Source of the DNA: Variovorax paradoxus
Lineage (GTDB): Bacteria; Pseudomonadota; Gammaproteobacteria; Burkholderiales; Burkholderiaceae_C
Reading direction: 5' to 3'
NCBI RefSeq assembly: GCF_030815855.1
Contig: NZ_JAUSXG010000001.1
Span: 5,456,001-5,520,000, forward strand
DNA length: 64,000 bases
Shown: in pieces, positions 45,354-55,364 of the stretch
Position numbering within the stretch: the first letter of the stretch is position 1
Layout of the letters: each line of letters starts with the position of its first letter
The notes under the pieces: generated by a model
What the model was told of the DNA's origin: nothing
Database searches by the model: none
The model's input: only the letters and a program-made list of their open reading frames with translations
Made by a program: the position numbers and the translations under genes

Positions 45354-48300
45354 TCAATCCGCCGTCGGCACTTCCCGCCAGTTCAGCAGTCGCAGCGAGG
45401 GACCACCTGGCGGCGTGAAGCGGATCTTGTCCAGATTGCCGCGCACGTCGCCGGAGACCAGGCGCACTGTGCCGTCGACGCCCACGAACTTGAGGTCGGT
45501 AACCGCGGTGGTGGATTGCACGAACGCGGCACCGTCGGTCAGCGCGGTGCGGCCGGTGTTGAAGTCGATGGCATAGATCCGGCTCTGGCCCGAGGGGCTG
45601 CAGGCGTCGCCGCTGGTAAGCAGCGACGAGAACGCCACGATGCCGTTGAAGGCGATCGGGCTGGCCACCATGCGAAGGCCTATGCCGCCTTGCGTGCCGA
45701 GGTCGAGGTACCAGCCGCGCGATTCGGCAGGCACGACGGTGCCGCTCACGAGATTGGTGACGGCGGTGAGCGTGCTCCGTGTCGCGGGCATGGTGCTGTC
45801 GGCCGGCTTGAAGGCCGTGGCGGTTCCATCGATGACGGCATAGAAGCTTTGCGTCGCGGCGGAGTTGATGTCGCTCGAATCGAGCAACTGGCCGGTGCCG
45901 ACCATCACGTAGCGCTTGCGCGTCGTGGGCTGGATCTGCACCAGGGGGCGCGAGGTAATCGGCTGGGCCACCGGGGTCGTGGCGCCATCGGTGAAGAGAG
46001 CGATCTTGGTCGGTGCGGGGTAGTCCGTGGTCGTGCCCGCGGGCGCTGTCACATCGAAGCGCCAGAGCTGGCCGTTGAGATCGCCCACGTAGATCGCGTC
46101 GGCCGTGCCGTCGGTCAGGTCGGTGATGAAGGCCGTGGCATGGGTCATGCCATTGGCCGTCGCACCGGTGCTGATCTTCTGCAGCAACGCGCCGGTTCTC
46201 GGATGCACGAAGTAGAGGTAGCCGTTGTGGTTGCTGGTGTCGTTGTGATAGCCCGAGGTCAGCACCACCACCCAACCATAGCGCTTGGTCTTCAGGACCA
46301 GGGGCGCGCCGTAGCTGAAGCCCATGTCCGGATCGGTGAACTCCCACAGCACCTTGCTTGCGAGGATGGTTTCATCGGTGATCGTGCCAGGGTCGGTCAC
46401 GTCGATGGCGTAGAAGCTCTTGCCGCCCTTGCCAAGGCCGCCGACCAGCAGCGAACGCCAGTTCGACCCAGTGGCCGCGAAGGTGCCGCCGGCGCGGTCG
46501 AAGTCGACATCGACCACCTCGGGTGTGGCATCGACGTAGTACTTGTGCAGGTAGTTCGGGTTGCCCAATTGGGCCAGGCCGTCCGCGGCCGGCGTGGCCG
46601 GGTTGTTCGGGCCGTTGAAGAGGGCGCTCGGCACGTAGGCAAACTGTTCGCGGCCAGCATCGGTGCCGGTGAGTTCGCCGCGGAATGCATGCAGCATGCC
46701 GTCGTTCGCGGCGGCATAGACCATCGTCGGGCGCGTGGCCTTGGCCGTCTTGAAGGCAGCATAGCCGCGGTTCACCGCGTCGGAGTAGGCCGATGCAGGC
46801 GGGCCGACCGGCTTCACCTTCGAGTTGACGATGTCGCCCAGCAGCTTGCTGCGGAGCCGATAGGGCTTGGTCCCATCGCTTGCAGTCTTTTCCTGGCTGC
46901 GATCGCCGCGCAGGTAGTTCAAGTAGTTGCTGCTGTCGTCGCCGGTGACGTAGAGCGTGTCGAGCGCGGTCGCCTGGCTGCCCGTTCCGGTGGTGAGGTT
47001 ACCGATACGGAAGGGCACGCCTGCCGTACCGTTCCAGGTGGCGATGCGCCGGTCGGTGTTCCAGCCCGTGCCCGCGAATTGCGTCGCGAGCTTGTCGGTG
47101 CTGTTCCATGCCGCCGTGAGCGAGGGTGTGCCATCGGTGGCAAAGCTGATGCTGCTCGCACTTACCACGCCGGTCCAATCTTGTGCGTCGTATTGCGAGG
47201 CATACGAAGCCGAACCGGTGGCCGAGACCTGCAGGGCAGAGAGCGAGAAAGAGGTGGTGTACGCCTGGATGGCGTTCACGATGCGCTCGAAGGCTTGCGT
47301 CAGGCCCCTCACCAGCGTGTCGGGTTGACCTGCGGCAAAGTAGTTGTCGGGACGCGGCTGCGTCAGGTTCGCGGCACGTGTGTCGGTCAGCGTCTCGCCG
47401 CTGGTCGACCACCAGTCCAGCGGAATGGTGCCGGCGAAGGTGTAGGGGTCGAAGTCGGCCGGCAGCTTCTTCTGGTCCAGGCCCCCGAACTTGGCAGCGA
47501 GGTAGAACTGGTTGTTGTATTGGAAGGGTTGCTCCAGCACGTCCACCCAGTAGGTGCTGACCGTCTGCTTGCCGATGGTGTTGGCCCGTCCCGCCACGTC
47601 GGGTCGGATGTCCTTGGTATTGGCGTCGAAGGCGAGGCCTGCGATGTAGGCGGAGTTATCACGGCCGCTGTAGCTGTTTGTGTTGCCCAGGTTGCCCAGG
47701 CCCTGCAGCGCGCCCACCCGGTTGGTGGCCGTGACCGCATTGACGGTGTTGTCGTTCGCCACCTCGGTCGGCATGGCTGGCTCGCGAGTGCGGTAGGTGG
47801 TGTTGCCGGCCACATTCTTGTCGACGTGGGTATAAATGTCGCCAATGCCCAGCACAAAGTTGCGCTGGCACGAGTATTGGATCGGGTCGTTCCAGTTGGT
47901 GATCACGGGGAAGCCGTCAACCCAACTGGTCTTCGTCGGCGCGTCGGCAGTGCCCATCGAGCTCCACGCCGAGACATTGCCGAGGTTCCGGTAATACCGC
48001 ATGACCGCGTAGTACAGCTCGCTGACTGGGTCGTAGTTCTTGTAGTCGCCCGGAAGGATCTGGCCGAACTTGTTCAGGTAGTTCATCACGCCGCTGTCCG
48101 CGATGGCCACTCCGGTTGTATCCGAGGTCGCGGTCGCATCGGCGGCGTCGGGATTGCGGACGAAAGTGCCGTCGGTTTCGCTCCACTCCTTGTTCGTGTT
48201 GGCCGCGGGTGCCTCCCCGGGCGACGGCGCGGTCGGGCCGACGAATTTCTGCTTGGCGCGCAGCACGCCGCCGTCCCGCTGGTCGCTGCTGTCGTTCAGG

Positions 48301-49550
48301 TAGCCGAAGGCGCTGAAACGCATCTTGTCGGCGTACTTCTGGATCAGCCCTTCAGGCTTGTAGTTGGCGCCGTAGGCCTTGCAGTTGGCTTCGAGTCCAC
48401 CGGCTGCGGCCGAAGGGTCGCACACTTTCACGCGCATCGTGAAGTCGCCATCGACCGGACCGGACTCGGAAAACGGCCTGAAGGTGGTCGACGAAGGAGT
48501 GCGCCAATGGAACTGCATTACCGCGCCGCCGCCCTTCTCGTAGTACTCGATCTGCACGCGGAACTGCTGGCCAGCGGTCAGGGCGATGGTGGCCGAGTCG
48601 TTGGTGGTCGAGCCGTGATCGGTCCAGTTGTCGATGCGGAGATCGTTGTTGCCGAAATTGTTGCCGTTGCCGGTCTTCACCCAGAGCCGCACGCCGTCGT
48701 CGCTGATGGTGCGGAAGGTGTAATTGCCTGCCTCGGGCGCCGTATAGGTTCCGCTGAAGCGCGCCGAGAAGTTGTCGGCATTGATGCCGGTCACCGGACT
48801 TCCGTTTCCCCAGTCGTGGTTGGCAGTGTCCGTGGTGACAGTGGCGATCACCGGGTTGTTGAGAGTGATGTTGTTGAAGTACTGCGCCGACATCGTGCGA
48901 TTGCCACTGCCGCCCGTGGCGGTCATGCGCATCTTGAAGCCGCGGTTGGTAATGCTCACGCCCAATGCAGTGGCATCGTTGAAGGGTGTGGCGCCGGCGA
49001 TGGCGGATGGCGTGAGGTTGCGGTCCGGAAAGAGGCTGCGGTTGCCGTGCCACGCTTTCTCGAGGATGGTGGAGCTGGCCGTGTCGACCACGCGCCGTCC
49101 GCCCGTCATGGCCCAGCGAAAGGGGTCGATGGTGGCGGTGGAAGCCCAGTTCAGGAAGTTGCCGCTCCACTTGTCGTCATTGGCACCCGTGCAGGTGCGG
49201 TTGGTGGCGGCGCCGGCCGGGTAGAAGTAGCTGGAGTCGCCCTTGTCGACGGTGCTGACGCCGTTAGCGGTGGTGTCGACTTGGTACAGGTAGCACTTGG
49301 CCGGATCGAAGTAGCCCAGGTAGTTGGTAGTGCTGGCGTAGTCGCCGACGTGGGCCGTGCGCGATGCCGTGGGCCATTCCACCGACAGAGCCAGTGCCAG
49401 GTTGCCTGGGACCTCCGAGGTTGAGAACACGGGCTGATTGGCGAGCGGAATCGCGGATGCGATCATGGCACTGCCGAGCGCCAAGCCAACGCCGGTGACA
49501 ATAGTCACGCGGCGCAGCCCGCGAACGAACGAACGAATTCTTGTTTTCAT
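45354..49550 (-). CDS. pilY1: PilY1/PilC-type pilus tip adhesin with a PA14 domain
   Basis: A 1398-residue secreted protein. The signal peptide is residues about 1-33 (VTIVTGVGLALGSAMIASA). Residues about 215-360 read as a PA14 carbohydrate-binding domain: SAQYFNNITL, FSARFSGTYTAPEAGNYTF, SDDGVRLWV, VQIEYYEKGGGAVMQFHW. The C-terminal third (about 950-1350) is the PilY1 beta-propeller, with AFRGELTG, YAIDVTDPG and YVGDLNGQLWRFDV, a likely calcium-binding loop. PilY1 sits at the pilus tip, supports retraction control and binds host or surface ligands. It is the last gene of the minor pilin operon, 14 bp after pilX. The ATG at 49550 begins the signal peptide. Confidence 0.93.
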   Translation of the reverse strand: MKTRIRSFVRGLRRVTIVTGVGLALGSAMIASAIPLANQPVFSTSEVPGNLALALSVEWPTASRTAHVGDYASTTNYLGYFDPAKCYLYQVDTTANGVSTVDKGDSSYFYPAGAATNRTCTGANDDKWSGNFLNWASTATIDPFRWAMTGGRRVVDTASSTILEKAWHGNRSLFPDRNLTPSAIAGATPFNDATALGVSITNRGFKMRMTATGGSGNRTMSAQYFNNITLNNPVIATVTTDTANHDWGNGSPVTGINADNFSARFSGTYTAPEAGNYTFRTISDDGVRLWVKTGNGNNFGNNDLRIDNWTDHGSTTNDSATIALTAGQQFRVQIEYYEKGGGAVMQFHWRTPSSTTFRPFSESGPVDGDFTMRVKVCDPSAAAGGLEANCKAYGANYKPEGLIQKYADKMRFSAFGYLNDSSDQRDGGVLRAKQKFVGPTAPSPGEAPAANTNKEWSETDGTFVRNPDAADATATSDTTGVAIADSGVMNYLNKFGQILPGDYKNYDPVSELYYAVMRYYRNLGNVSAWSSMGTADAPTKTSWVDGFPVITNWNDPIQYSCQRNFVLGIGDIYTHVDKNVAGNTTYRTREPAMPTEVANDNTVNAVTATNRVGALQGLGNLGNTNSYSGRDNSAYIAGLAFDANTKDIRPDVAGRANTIGKQTVSTYWVDVLEQPFQYNNQFYLAAKFGGLDQKKLPADFDPYTFAGTIPLDWWSTSGETLTDTRAANLTQPRPDNYFAAGQPDTLVRGLTQAFERIVNAIQAYTTSFSLSALQVSATGSASYASQYDAQDWTGVVSASSISFATDGTPSLTAAWNSTDKLATQFAGTGWNTDRRIATWNGTAGVPFRIGNLTTGTGSQATALDTLYVTGDDSSNYLNYLRGDRSQEKTASDGTKPYRLRSKLLGDIVNSKVKPVGPPASAYSDAVNRGYAAFKTAKATRPTMVYAAANDGMLHAFRGELTGTDAGREQFAYVPSALFNGPNNPATPAADGLAQLGNPNYLHKYYVDATPEVVDVDFDRAGGTFAATGSNWRSLLVGGLGKGGKSFYAIDVTDPGTITDETILASKVLWEFTDPDMGFSYGAPLVLKTKRYGWVVVLTSGYHNDTSNHNGYLYFVHPRTGALLQKISTGATANGMTHATAFITDLTDGTADAIYVGDLNGQLWRFDVTAPAGTTTDYPAPTKIALFTDGATTPVAQPITSRPLVQIQPTTRKRYVMVGTGQLLDSSDINSAATQSFYAVIDGTATAFKPADSTMPATRSTLTAVTNLVSGTVVPAESRGWYLDLGTQGGIGLRMVASPIAFNGIVAFSSLLTSGDACSPSGQSRIYAIDFNTGRTALTDGAAFVQSTTAVTDLKFVGVDGTVRLVSGDVRGNLDKIRFTPPGGPSLRLLNWREVPTAD

Positions 49551-49564
49551 GATTCGCCTGTGCC

Positions 49565-50209
49565 CTATTCGGGCTTGGTGAAGGAGGCTTGCAGGAACAC
49601 CTGCGTATCGCGGGGACCGTCGACGCGAACTGAGACGCGGTAGATGGGCGGGCTGGGGATGGAAGGGCCGGGCGTGGCCAGTTGGCTCTGATCGCCACTC
49701 GACGTGTCGGTGGTCGACGGGGTGTAGACGCAGCCGCTTTTGCCGATGACTGAGAACGTACCCGTGACGTTGCACATGCGATCGATCACGTAGCGCACGG
49801 TGACGCCGCCATTGCCCGCGATGGGCGTGCCGGTTGGCGTGAAGGCGTTGCCCGCCACGTCGGGTCCGGTCAGGTCGGTCTTCTTCAGCAGCACCTCCGG
49901 AATGCCCTTGGCATTGGTGGCGAGCTGGACCGCGCTGTAGTTTGCCGCTGGCTGGTGGCTTGCGGTGCCGTCCGCCGTGACGAGTGCGCCGCTGGTCTGG
50001 AACTCCCGCATGGCCTTCGCGATCGCGAGTTCGCCCTGATTGACCAGATCGCGCTTGAAGGCGAGATTGCCTGCGCCGAAGAGCGAGGTGTCCATCGACC
50101 GCATGACCGCCACGCCCCCGGCGAGCAGCACAACCAGGATGATCAGGCAGAACAGCAGAACCACGCCGCGCTGGCGCGCCGGACCGTGCATCTTGGAAAG
50201 TGTCTTCAT
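49565..50209 (-). CDS. pilX: Pilus assembly protein PilX
   Basis: A 214-residue minor pilin-like protein with a short leader (MKTLSKMHGPARQRG), then VVLLFCLIILVVLLAGGVAVMRSMDTSLFGAGNLAFKRD. It lacks the strict FTLIE start, as PilX proteins do. It overlaps the pilW stop by 4 bp (ATGA). Together with PilV, PilW and FimT it primes pilus assembly and places PilY1 at the tip. Confidence 0.9.
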   Translation of the reverse strand: MKTLSKMHGPARQRGVVLLFCLIILVVLLAGGVAVMRSMDTSLFGAGNLAFKRDLVNQGELAIAKAMREFQTSGALVTADGTASHQPAANYSAVQLATNAKGIPEVLLKKTDLTGPDVAGNAFTPTGTPIAGNGGVTVRYVIDRMCNVTGTFSVIGKSGCVYTPSTTDTSSGDQSQLATPGPSIPSPPIYRVSVRVDGPRDTQVFLQASFTKPE

Positions 50210-51444
50210 GGGAAAGGCAGCAACAGCATGTTGCGAAGCGGGATGGTTGTGTCGATGACGCGATAGCGGAAGTTCCGGTCCTCGGCCGCGATGGTCAGCG
50301 TGCGCCGGCGATCGGCCGGGAGGTCGCTGAAGATGGTCAGGCTTTCCCTCGTGACGGGTTCCTTCTCGAACAGGCTGCCGCGCATGACCAGCGCCACGCG
50401 CGCCGCCACGATGTGGCGCATGGTGTCAGGTGCAAGCATGAGGGTGCCAATCGCATAACCCGCAGCGGCGGGATCGATCCATGTGTCGACAACGCCGTTG
50501 CTGTCGGTGTCGACGCCGTACACCGCGTACATTGCAACGACGCCGTCGGCCAGCGCCTGCATGGCCGAGGCGTCGGTGCCTTCGTCGCTGCCAGTGCCAG
50601 CTGCCCGCAGCAGGTCGTAGGCGACCAGCGTGCGATCGGCGTTCACGCCGACCAGTTGGAACTGCAGGTTGTTGGCGCCCACATTGCCGAGCGGCGTGAA
50701 GAGCGCCGTGCCACCTGCCGCAAGCGTGGCAAGCGAGGTGGTGGCACCCGTCGAGGTGAAGTAGCGCCCTCCGATGGGCAGGACTTCGTTGCCCGCTGCG
50801 GCGAATGCCGTCGCGTCCGTGACGTTCACCTGCTCGATCAGGCAGTCGGAATCGAACGTGCCGTTGTCTAAGCTCACCAGCCCGATGTCACCGTTCGCAA
50901 GGCCGATGGTGTTGTCCAGCCGCAGGTTGTCGTTGCCCGGGAAGCCGGAGCGGATACGGCGTGGCACGTCGCCCGCCGCCGCATTGCCGCCCATGACCAC
51001 GAGGGTGTCCGAAGCACCGTCGGCCCCCTTGGCGATCAGGAACGGCGCCAGCCGCAGATTGCCCGCCGCGGCCGCTCCGGCACCGCCGAGCAGCGTGTTG
51101 AACGGCGCCGGAAACGCGGATGCGGTTCGCGGCAGGATGGTGGTGGCGGCGGAACCGATCCTGCGCGCCGCGCTCAGCCGGCAGCCGAACACCCCACGCA
51201 TGCCGGTCTGCGCGAAGCCGGAGCCGGCGCTTCGCAGCAGGCGGTCAATCGCGTAGGCGGCATAGGAGCCGCTCTGGTTCATGTCGTTGGTGGAGGTGGT
51301 GCTGCGCTTGTGCGCCTCGCCGAGGGTGACGGCGCTGGTCACGGCAAGCACCACGATCAGGCCGATGACCATGGCCACCAGCAGTTCGATCAGCGTCAGG
51401 CCGCGCTGCGCGGCGCGGGCAATGGGTTTGGAGCGGATGTTCAT
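50206..51444 (-). CDS. pilW: Minor pilin PilW
   Basis: A 412-residue prepilin: ARAAQRG, then LTLIELLVAMVIGLIVVLAVTSAVTLGEAHKRS. The large C-terminal part has the PilW-like DTLVVMGGNA and IVAARVALVMR segments. It overlaps pilV and pilX by 4 bp each, so translation is coupled. I start at 51444 because the leader and cleavage site follow. Confidence 0.92.
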   Translation of the reverse strand: MNIRSKPIARAAQRGLTLIELLVAMVIGLIVVLAVTSAVTLGEAHKRSTTSTNDMNQSGSYAAYAIDRLLRSAGSGFAQTGMRGVFGCRLSAARRIGSAATTILPRTASAFPAPFNTLLGGAGAAAAGNLRLAPFLIAKGADGASDTLVVMGGNAAAGDVPRRIRSGFPGNDNLRLDNTIGLANGDIGLVSLDNGTFDSDCLIEQVNVTDATAFAAAGNEVLPIGGRYFTSTGATTSLATLAAGGTALFTPLGNVGANNLQFQLVGVNADRTLVAYDLLRAAGTGSDEGTDASAMQALADGVVAMYAVYGVDTDSNGVVDTWIDPAAAGYAIGTLMLAPDTMRHIVAARVALVMRGSLFEKEPVTRESLTIFSDLPADRRRTLTIAAEDRNFRYRVIDTTIPLRNMLLLPFP

Positions 51445-51872
51445 GGCGCGGGCGGCAGCGCGACGCGCGTGGTGAGGCGGCTGGCCTGTTCGCCGGTGGC
51501 GCGCTGGGGGGGACTCCAGGTGATGAGGATGTCGGCGGTGTTGGCCGCGACGTCCGAGGTGATCCGAACGCGGCCACTGGGCAGGCCACCGGCTTCCGGG
51601 TTGCTGGCGCGGTCGTTCCACGAAGGTACTCCGACGTCGGGGTCGATGGACACAGTGCGAGTGGTCCACATGGTGGCTGCGATGTCGTTGGCAATCAGGG
51701 CGGCGCGGTTGCGGTCTTCCGCATCGATCGAGAGGCTGATCGCGCGCGTCTGCAGGCCGATGAGGCCCAGGATGCCCAACGAGAACAGAAGGACCGAGAC
51801 CAGGACTTCGATCAGCGCGACACCGGATTGCGAAGCGCGGGCGGGGGAGGGCGTAGAGCGCTGGTTTTTCAT
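51441..51872 (-). CDS. pilV: Minor pilin PilV
   Basis: A 143-residue prepilin: PARASQSG, then VALIEVLVSVLLFSLGILGLIGLQTRA. Mature position 5 is glutamate. The start at 51872 overlaps the fimT stop (TGATG); an upstream ATG at 51884 is possible. It shows the usual PilV size and charged C-terminus. Confidence 0.92.
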   Translation of the reverse strand: MKNQRSTPSPARASQSGVALIEVLVSVLLFSLGILGLIGLQTRAISLSIDAEDRNRAALIANDIAATMWTTRTVSIDPDVGVPSWNDRASNPEAGGLPSGRVRITSDVAANTADILITWSPPQRATGEQASRLTTRVALPPAP

Positions 51873-52471
51873 CACGCGGGGCATCCGTCGGGATTGGTGT
51901 TGGAAAGTGCCTTGGCCGGATCGCACAGGCGCACCTGCCCGCCCAGGGCGACCAGCACGCGCATCGGGCGATCGGCATTCGGAATCGTGATGTTGTAGGC
52001 CGCAGCCGCGGCGCTGCACGCCACGCCGGTGCCAGGCGTGGGGTTGTCGACGACGCGGCCCAGGGAGTTGAAGCAGATCGTCGCAGGGCCAGTGATCTGG
52101 ACGTCGGGGGCCAGCCCGGTCAGGCCGCCGCCCTCGATGAACGTGGGATCGGTTGCCTCGCCCGTGAGGAGCGGCACGAAGTTGACCGACCAGTTGGCGC
52201 CATTCGCCGCGGCGGTGAGCCCGTCCGCCGGGTTCGTGTCGGCTGTCAGCGAGAAGACGGTCTGGCGGCTGCGCCGCAGGGCTTCGGTCTGCGCAAGACG
52301 AAGGCCGTTCTGCAGCGCGTCAGCAACCGTGCGTATGCGGCTGTTGCGTACCCATCCACTCATTGCCGGGAACGCCAGCGCCATCAGAATGCTCAGCAGC
52401 ACCACGGTCACCATCATCTCGATCAGCGTGAAGCCGCGCGCGGCACGCGGCCGATGGATTCGCGTCTTCAT
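51872..52471 (-). CDS. fimT: Minor pilin FimT/GspH-type
   Basis: A 199-residue prepilin: RAARG, then FTLIEMMVTVVLLSILMALAFPAMSGWVRNSRIRTVADALQNGLRLAQTEALRR, the FimT/GspH signature. The C-terminus has a pair of cysteines (ATICFNS and VRLCDP). The stop overlaps the pilV start and the start overlaps the pilE stop, both TGATG. Confidence 0.92.
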   Translation of the reverse strand: MKTRIHRPRAARGFTLIEMMVTVVLLSILMALAFPAMSGWVRNSRIRTVADALQNGLRLAQTEALRRSRQTVFSLTADTNPADGLTAAANGANWSVNFVPLLTGEATDPTFIEGGGLTGLAPDVQITGPATICFNSLGRVVDNPTPGTGVACSAAAAAYNITIPNADRPMRVLVALGGQVRLCDPAKALSNTNPDGCPA

Positions 52472-52938
52472 CAGCAACCCGACTTCCTCGTTGTCCAGCC
52501 GGTGGTGCACTGTGTCCAGCCCGAACCCGCGCGAACGGTGACGCGCGTGTTCTGCTGGTCCACGGTGAACGTGAAGCCATTGGTGGGGCCGCTGCCCACG
52601 GCTTGCGCTGTGAAAGCCGTGGCTGTCAGCGTCGGACAAGAGATGGCGAAACTGCCTGCCGCAGCCGGCGCGGCGCACGGCGAGATGAAGGTGGTGTTAA
52701 TAGAGCGGTAGTCCCGGTTGTCCTGGAAGTACCGCTCCATGTTGGCGCGCAGCGTCGAGAGCGCGTTCTGCGCGTCTACGAGCTGGCCGCGCAACACGTA
52801 ATCGCGATAGCTGGGAATCGCGATGGCCGCCAGGATCCCGATGATCGCGACGGTGATCATCACTTCAATCAGCGTGAAGCCGGATGAGCCGCGCCGGGCC
52901 TGGGGAGCGCGACGCAGAAAGCTTGCTTGTTTCTTCAA
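52471..52938 (-). CDS. pilE: Type IV minor pilin PilE
   Basis: A 155-residue prepilin from a TTG start at 52938 with an aaagg Shine-Dalgarno. The cleavage site is GSSG, then [59 protein letters not shown], the PilE-type signature. It heads the minor pilin operon on this strand. The 156-bp gap to the divergent pglL gene must contain both promoters. Confidence 0.93.
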   Translation of the reverse strand: MKKQASFLRRAPQARRGSSGFTLIEVMITVAIIGILAAIAIPSYRDYVLRGQLVDAQNALSTLRANMERYFQDNRDYRSINTTFISPCAAPAAAGSFAISCPTLTATAFTAQAVGSGPTNGFTFTVDQQNTRVTVRAGSGWTQCTTGWTTRKSGC

Positions 52939-53094
52939 GAGACACCTTTCGACCGGTTTTCGGCCTCTCGCCAGAGGGCGAGCAACAGTTACAGACAGTT
53001 GTCAAAGAATGTCTCCAATTGTGTTTTTTTGCAAAACCGCTCGTCTCCCGTTCGCAGCCATTCGTCGGCTCGGCCGGTCGGCACAATCAGCGCA

Positions 53095-54819
53095 ATGACT
53101 TCCCGCGCAGCGCCGCTCGAGGCGACCGCCCTCCCATCGAAAGCCATCGGCACCGTGCGCGCCGGCTTGGTGGCGTTCCCTTTTCTGTGCCCGCTGGTCG
53201 CCGGTCCATCTGTGCAGGCTTGGCAGTTGCTGGCCACCTGGATCTGTGTGGCGGCGCTGCTTCTTGCCGTTCCAGCCGGCGCGCCGGCGCGCGGTGTCTG
53301 GGCCTGCCTGGCGACCGGAATGGCGGCAGTCGTGCTTTCCTCGCACGGCACGGCAGCCCTGTGGTTGCCAGTTGCGGTGGTATTGGCGGCGATGGCGGCC
53401 GCCGCTTGCGTGGGAGCGGGCATGGCGCGCGGCGGTCCGCCCGCTTCCGGGTTCCTGGCGACCGGCATCCTCGCAGCCGGCCTGGTCAGCGCCGTGCTCG
53501 GCCTGCTCCAGTACTACGGCCTGGCCGAACCTCTGGTGCCCTGGACCACCACACCCGCGCTGGGTCAGGCGTACGGCAACCTGCGCCAGCGCAACCAGTT
53601 CGCCACGCTGATCAGCATGGCGCTGGTGGCGGCGCTGTGGATTCATGCCACGCAGCCGTCAGTGCGCACCAGGCGCTGGCTCGCGGCGGCTGCGTTGCTG
53701 CTGTTGGTGGCTGCGGCGGCGTCCACCTCGCGCACGGGCCTGCTTCAACTGCTGTCGATCGTGGGCGTTGCCGCCTTCATCGCGCGGCGGGAGCGGCGCG
53801 GTGTGGCCGGCAAGACAGGCATTCGCTTCAGTTTGCCGCCGCCGCTCGTGCTGCTGGCCATGGTTCCGATCTACTTCGCTATCGCCTGGGTGCTGCCGCA
53901 GCTCACGGCCAGCGAGGTGGAAGGAATGATGCGCCGCCTGCAGGAGGGCGCGCCGGGCGACCACACGCGAGTGATTCTGTGGCGCAACGTGCTCACGCTG
54001 ATCGCCGAGCACCCGTGGACGGGGTGGGGCTGGGGCGAACTGAGCTTTGCGCACTACAGCACGCTGTACGTGGGGCCGCGGTTCCCCGAAATTCTGGACA
54101 ACGCGCACAACCTGCCGCTGCACTTGGCCGTGGAACTGGGCATTCCGGCCTCGGTGCTGATCTGCGGCGGCTTCATCTGGATGGTGCTGGCGGCACGGCC
54201 CTGGCGCGAACGCGATCCGGCGCGGCTCATGGCGTGGGGCATGCTGGGCGCCATCGTGCTGCACAGCCTGCTCGAATACCCGCTCTGGTACGGGCCGTTC
54301 CAGCTGGTGTTCGGGCTGTGCCTGGGAATGCTGTGGCCGAGCCGAGGCGGGGATGCCCAGCTTGCCTCATTGCGGCAACGCCTCAAAGCCGGATGGCTCG
54401 AAGCGCCCATGCTGTCGGCGGTGGCGGCTGCCGTGTTGACGGCGGTGGTCGGCTATGCCACCTGGGACTACATCCGCATCAGCCAGATCTACCTGCCGCG
54501 CGACGAGCGGCTGCCGGCCTATGAAGACGATACGCTGGCCAAGGCAAAGGCCTCTTGGCTCTTTGCAAGGCAGGTGGGTTTTGCCGAGCTGACGCTCACC
54601 AAGGTCACGCCCGCCAACGCCGCCGAGATGCATTCGCTGGCCGAGCGTACGCTGCATTTTTCGCCCGAGCCGCGCGTGATCGTCAAGCTGATCGAAAGCG
54701 CCGAGTTGACGGGGCGGGACCAGGAAGCCTGGGCGCAGGCGGAGCGCTTCCGCATTGCCTTTCCGGTGGAATACGAGCGCTGGCTGAAGGGGCAGCCGGT
54801 CGACGAGCGAACGCCCTAG
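53095..54819 (+). CDS. PglL-type O-oligosaccharyltransferase / O-antigen ligase (Wzy_C domain)
   Basis: A 574-residue membrane protein with 11-13 helices. It contains YGNLRQRNQFATLISMAL and the large periplasmic loop signature LDNAHNLPLHLAVELGIPASV, both typical of pilin-glycosylating PglL/TfpO proteins. The C-terminal 120 residues are soluble. Next to the pilin operon, its likely role is to attach a glycan to PilA or a minor pilin (inference). The start at 53095 begins MTSRAAP. It is divergent from pilE. Confidence 0.85.
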   Translation: MTSRAAPLEATALPSKAIGTVRAGLVAFPFLCPLVAGPSVQAWQLLATWICVAALLLAVPAGAPARGVWACLATGMAAVVLSSHGTAALWLPVAVVLAAMAAAACVGAGMARGGPPASGFLATGILAAGLVSAVLGLLQYYGLAEPLVPWTTTPALGQAYGNLRQRNQFATLISMALVAALWIHATQPSVRTRRWLAAAALLLLVAAAASTSRTGLLQLLSIVGVAAFIARRERRGVAGKTGIRFSLPPPLVLLAMVPIYFAIAWVLPQLTASEVEGMMRRLQEGAPGDHTRVILWRNVLTLIAEHPWTGWGWGELSFAHYSTLYVGPRFPEILDNAHNLPLHLAVELGIPASVLICGGFIWMVLAARPWRERDPARLMAWGMLGAIVLHSLLEYPLWYGPFQLVFGLCLGMLWPSRGGDAQLASLRQRLKAGWLEAPMLSAVAAAVLTAVVGYATWDYIRISQIYLPRDERLPAYEDDTLAKAKASWLFARQVGFAELTLTKVTPANAAEMHSLAERTLHFSPEPRVIVKLIESAELTGRDQEAWAQAERFRIAFPVEYERWLKGQPVDERTP

Positions 54820-55302
54820 CTAGCCAGCGACGTAGCTCCCGGATTTTCCGCCGTGCTTCTCCAGCACATGCACATCGGTGATCCGCATCCCCCGGTCCAC
54901 CGCCTTGCACATGTCGTAAATGGTGAGCAGCGCCACTTGCACGGCAGTGAGCGCTTCCATTTCGACACCGGTCGGGCCCACGGTTTCGACCGTGGCGGTG
55001 CAGACCACCTGCGGCGCCTGGCCCGCTTCGGCCAATGCGAACGCGAGCGCCACGCGCGTGAGCGCGAGCGGGTGGCACAGCGGAATGAGGTCGCTGGTCT
55101 TCTTGGCAGCCTGGATGCCGGCGATACGGGCGATGCCAAGCACGTCGCCCTTTTTTGCGGTGCCCGATTCGATCAGCGCCAGCGTGGCGGGCAGCATCTC
55201 GATACGGCCGGTGGCCACGGCCACGCGGTGGGTAGCGGGCTTGGCCGCGACGTCGACCATGTGGGCCTGGCCCTGAGCGTCGAAATGGGTGAGGGAGCTC
55301 AT
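54820..55302 (-). CDS. moaC: Cyclic pyranopterin monophosphate synthase
   Basis: A 160-residue protein: [29 protein letters not shown], then [11 protein letters not shown], then [35 protein letters not shown], the MoaC signature with its catalytic lysine and histidines. It makes cPMP, an early step in molybdenum cofactor synthesis. No other moa genes are nearby. The stop codon is directly adjacent to the stop of the convergent pglL gene (CTAGCTAG). The start is MSSLTHF at 55302. Confidence 0.95.
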   Translation of the reverse strand: MSSLTHFDAQGQAHMVDVAAKPATHRVAVATGRIEMLPATLALIESGTAKKGDVLGIARIAGIQAAKKTSDLIPLCHPLALTRVALAFALAEAGQAPQVVCTATVETVGPTGVEMEALTAVQVALLTIYDMCKAVDRGMRITDVHVLEKHGGKSGSYVAG

Positions 55303-55364
55303 GTGTGAACGTTCGGTGTGAAGGTGCATCATACGAGCCCGAGCCATGGACGAGGAATGCGCGC

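Noticed and set aside
44955..49424. A very long open frame (1489 codons) on the + strand opposite pilY1
   Set aside because: It is antisense to a clear PilY1 protein, has no family-like motifs and is rich in arginine, glycine and alanine. Such frames are common shadows in GC-rich genes.
52981..53010. TTGACA motif on the - strand upstream of pilE as a promoter
   Set aside because: No -10 element is found at a suitable distance, so the site was not listed.
54817..54822. Adjacent stop codons (CTAGCTAG) of pglL and moaC as a regulatory palindrome
   Set aside because: The symmetry follows from two convergent TAG codons placed side by side; no further repeat surrounds it.
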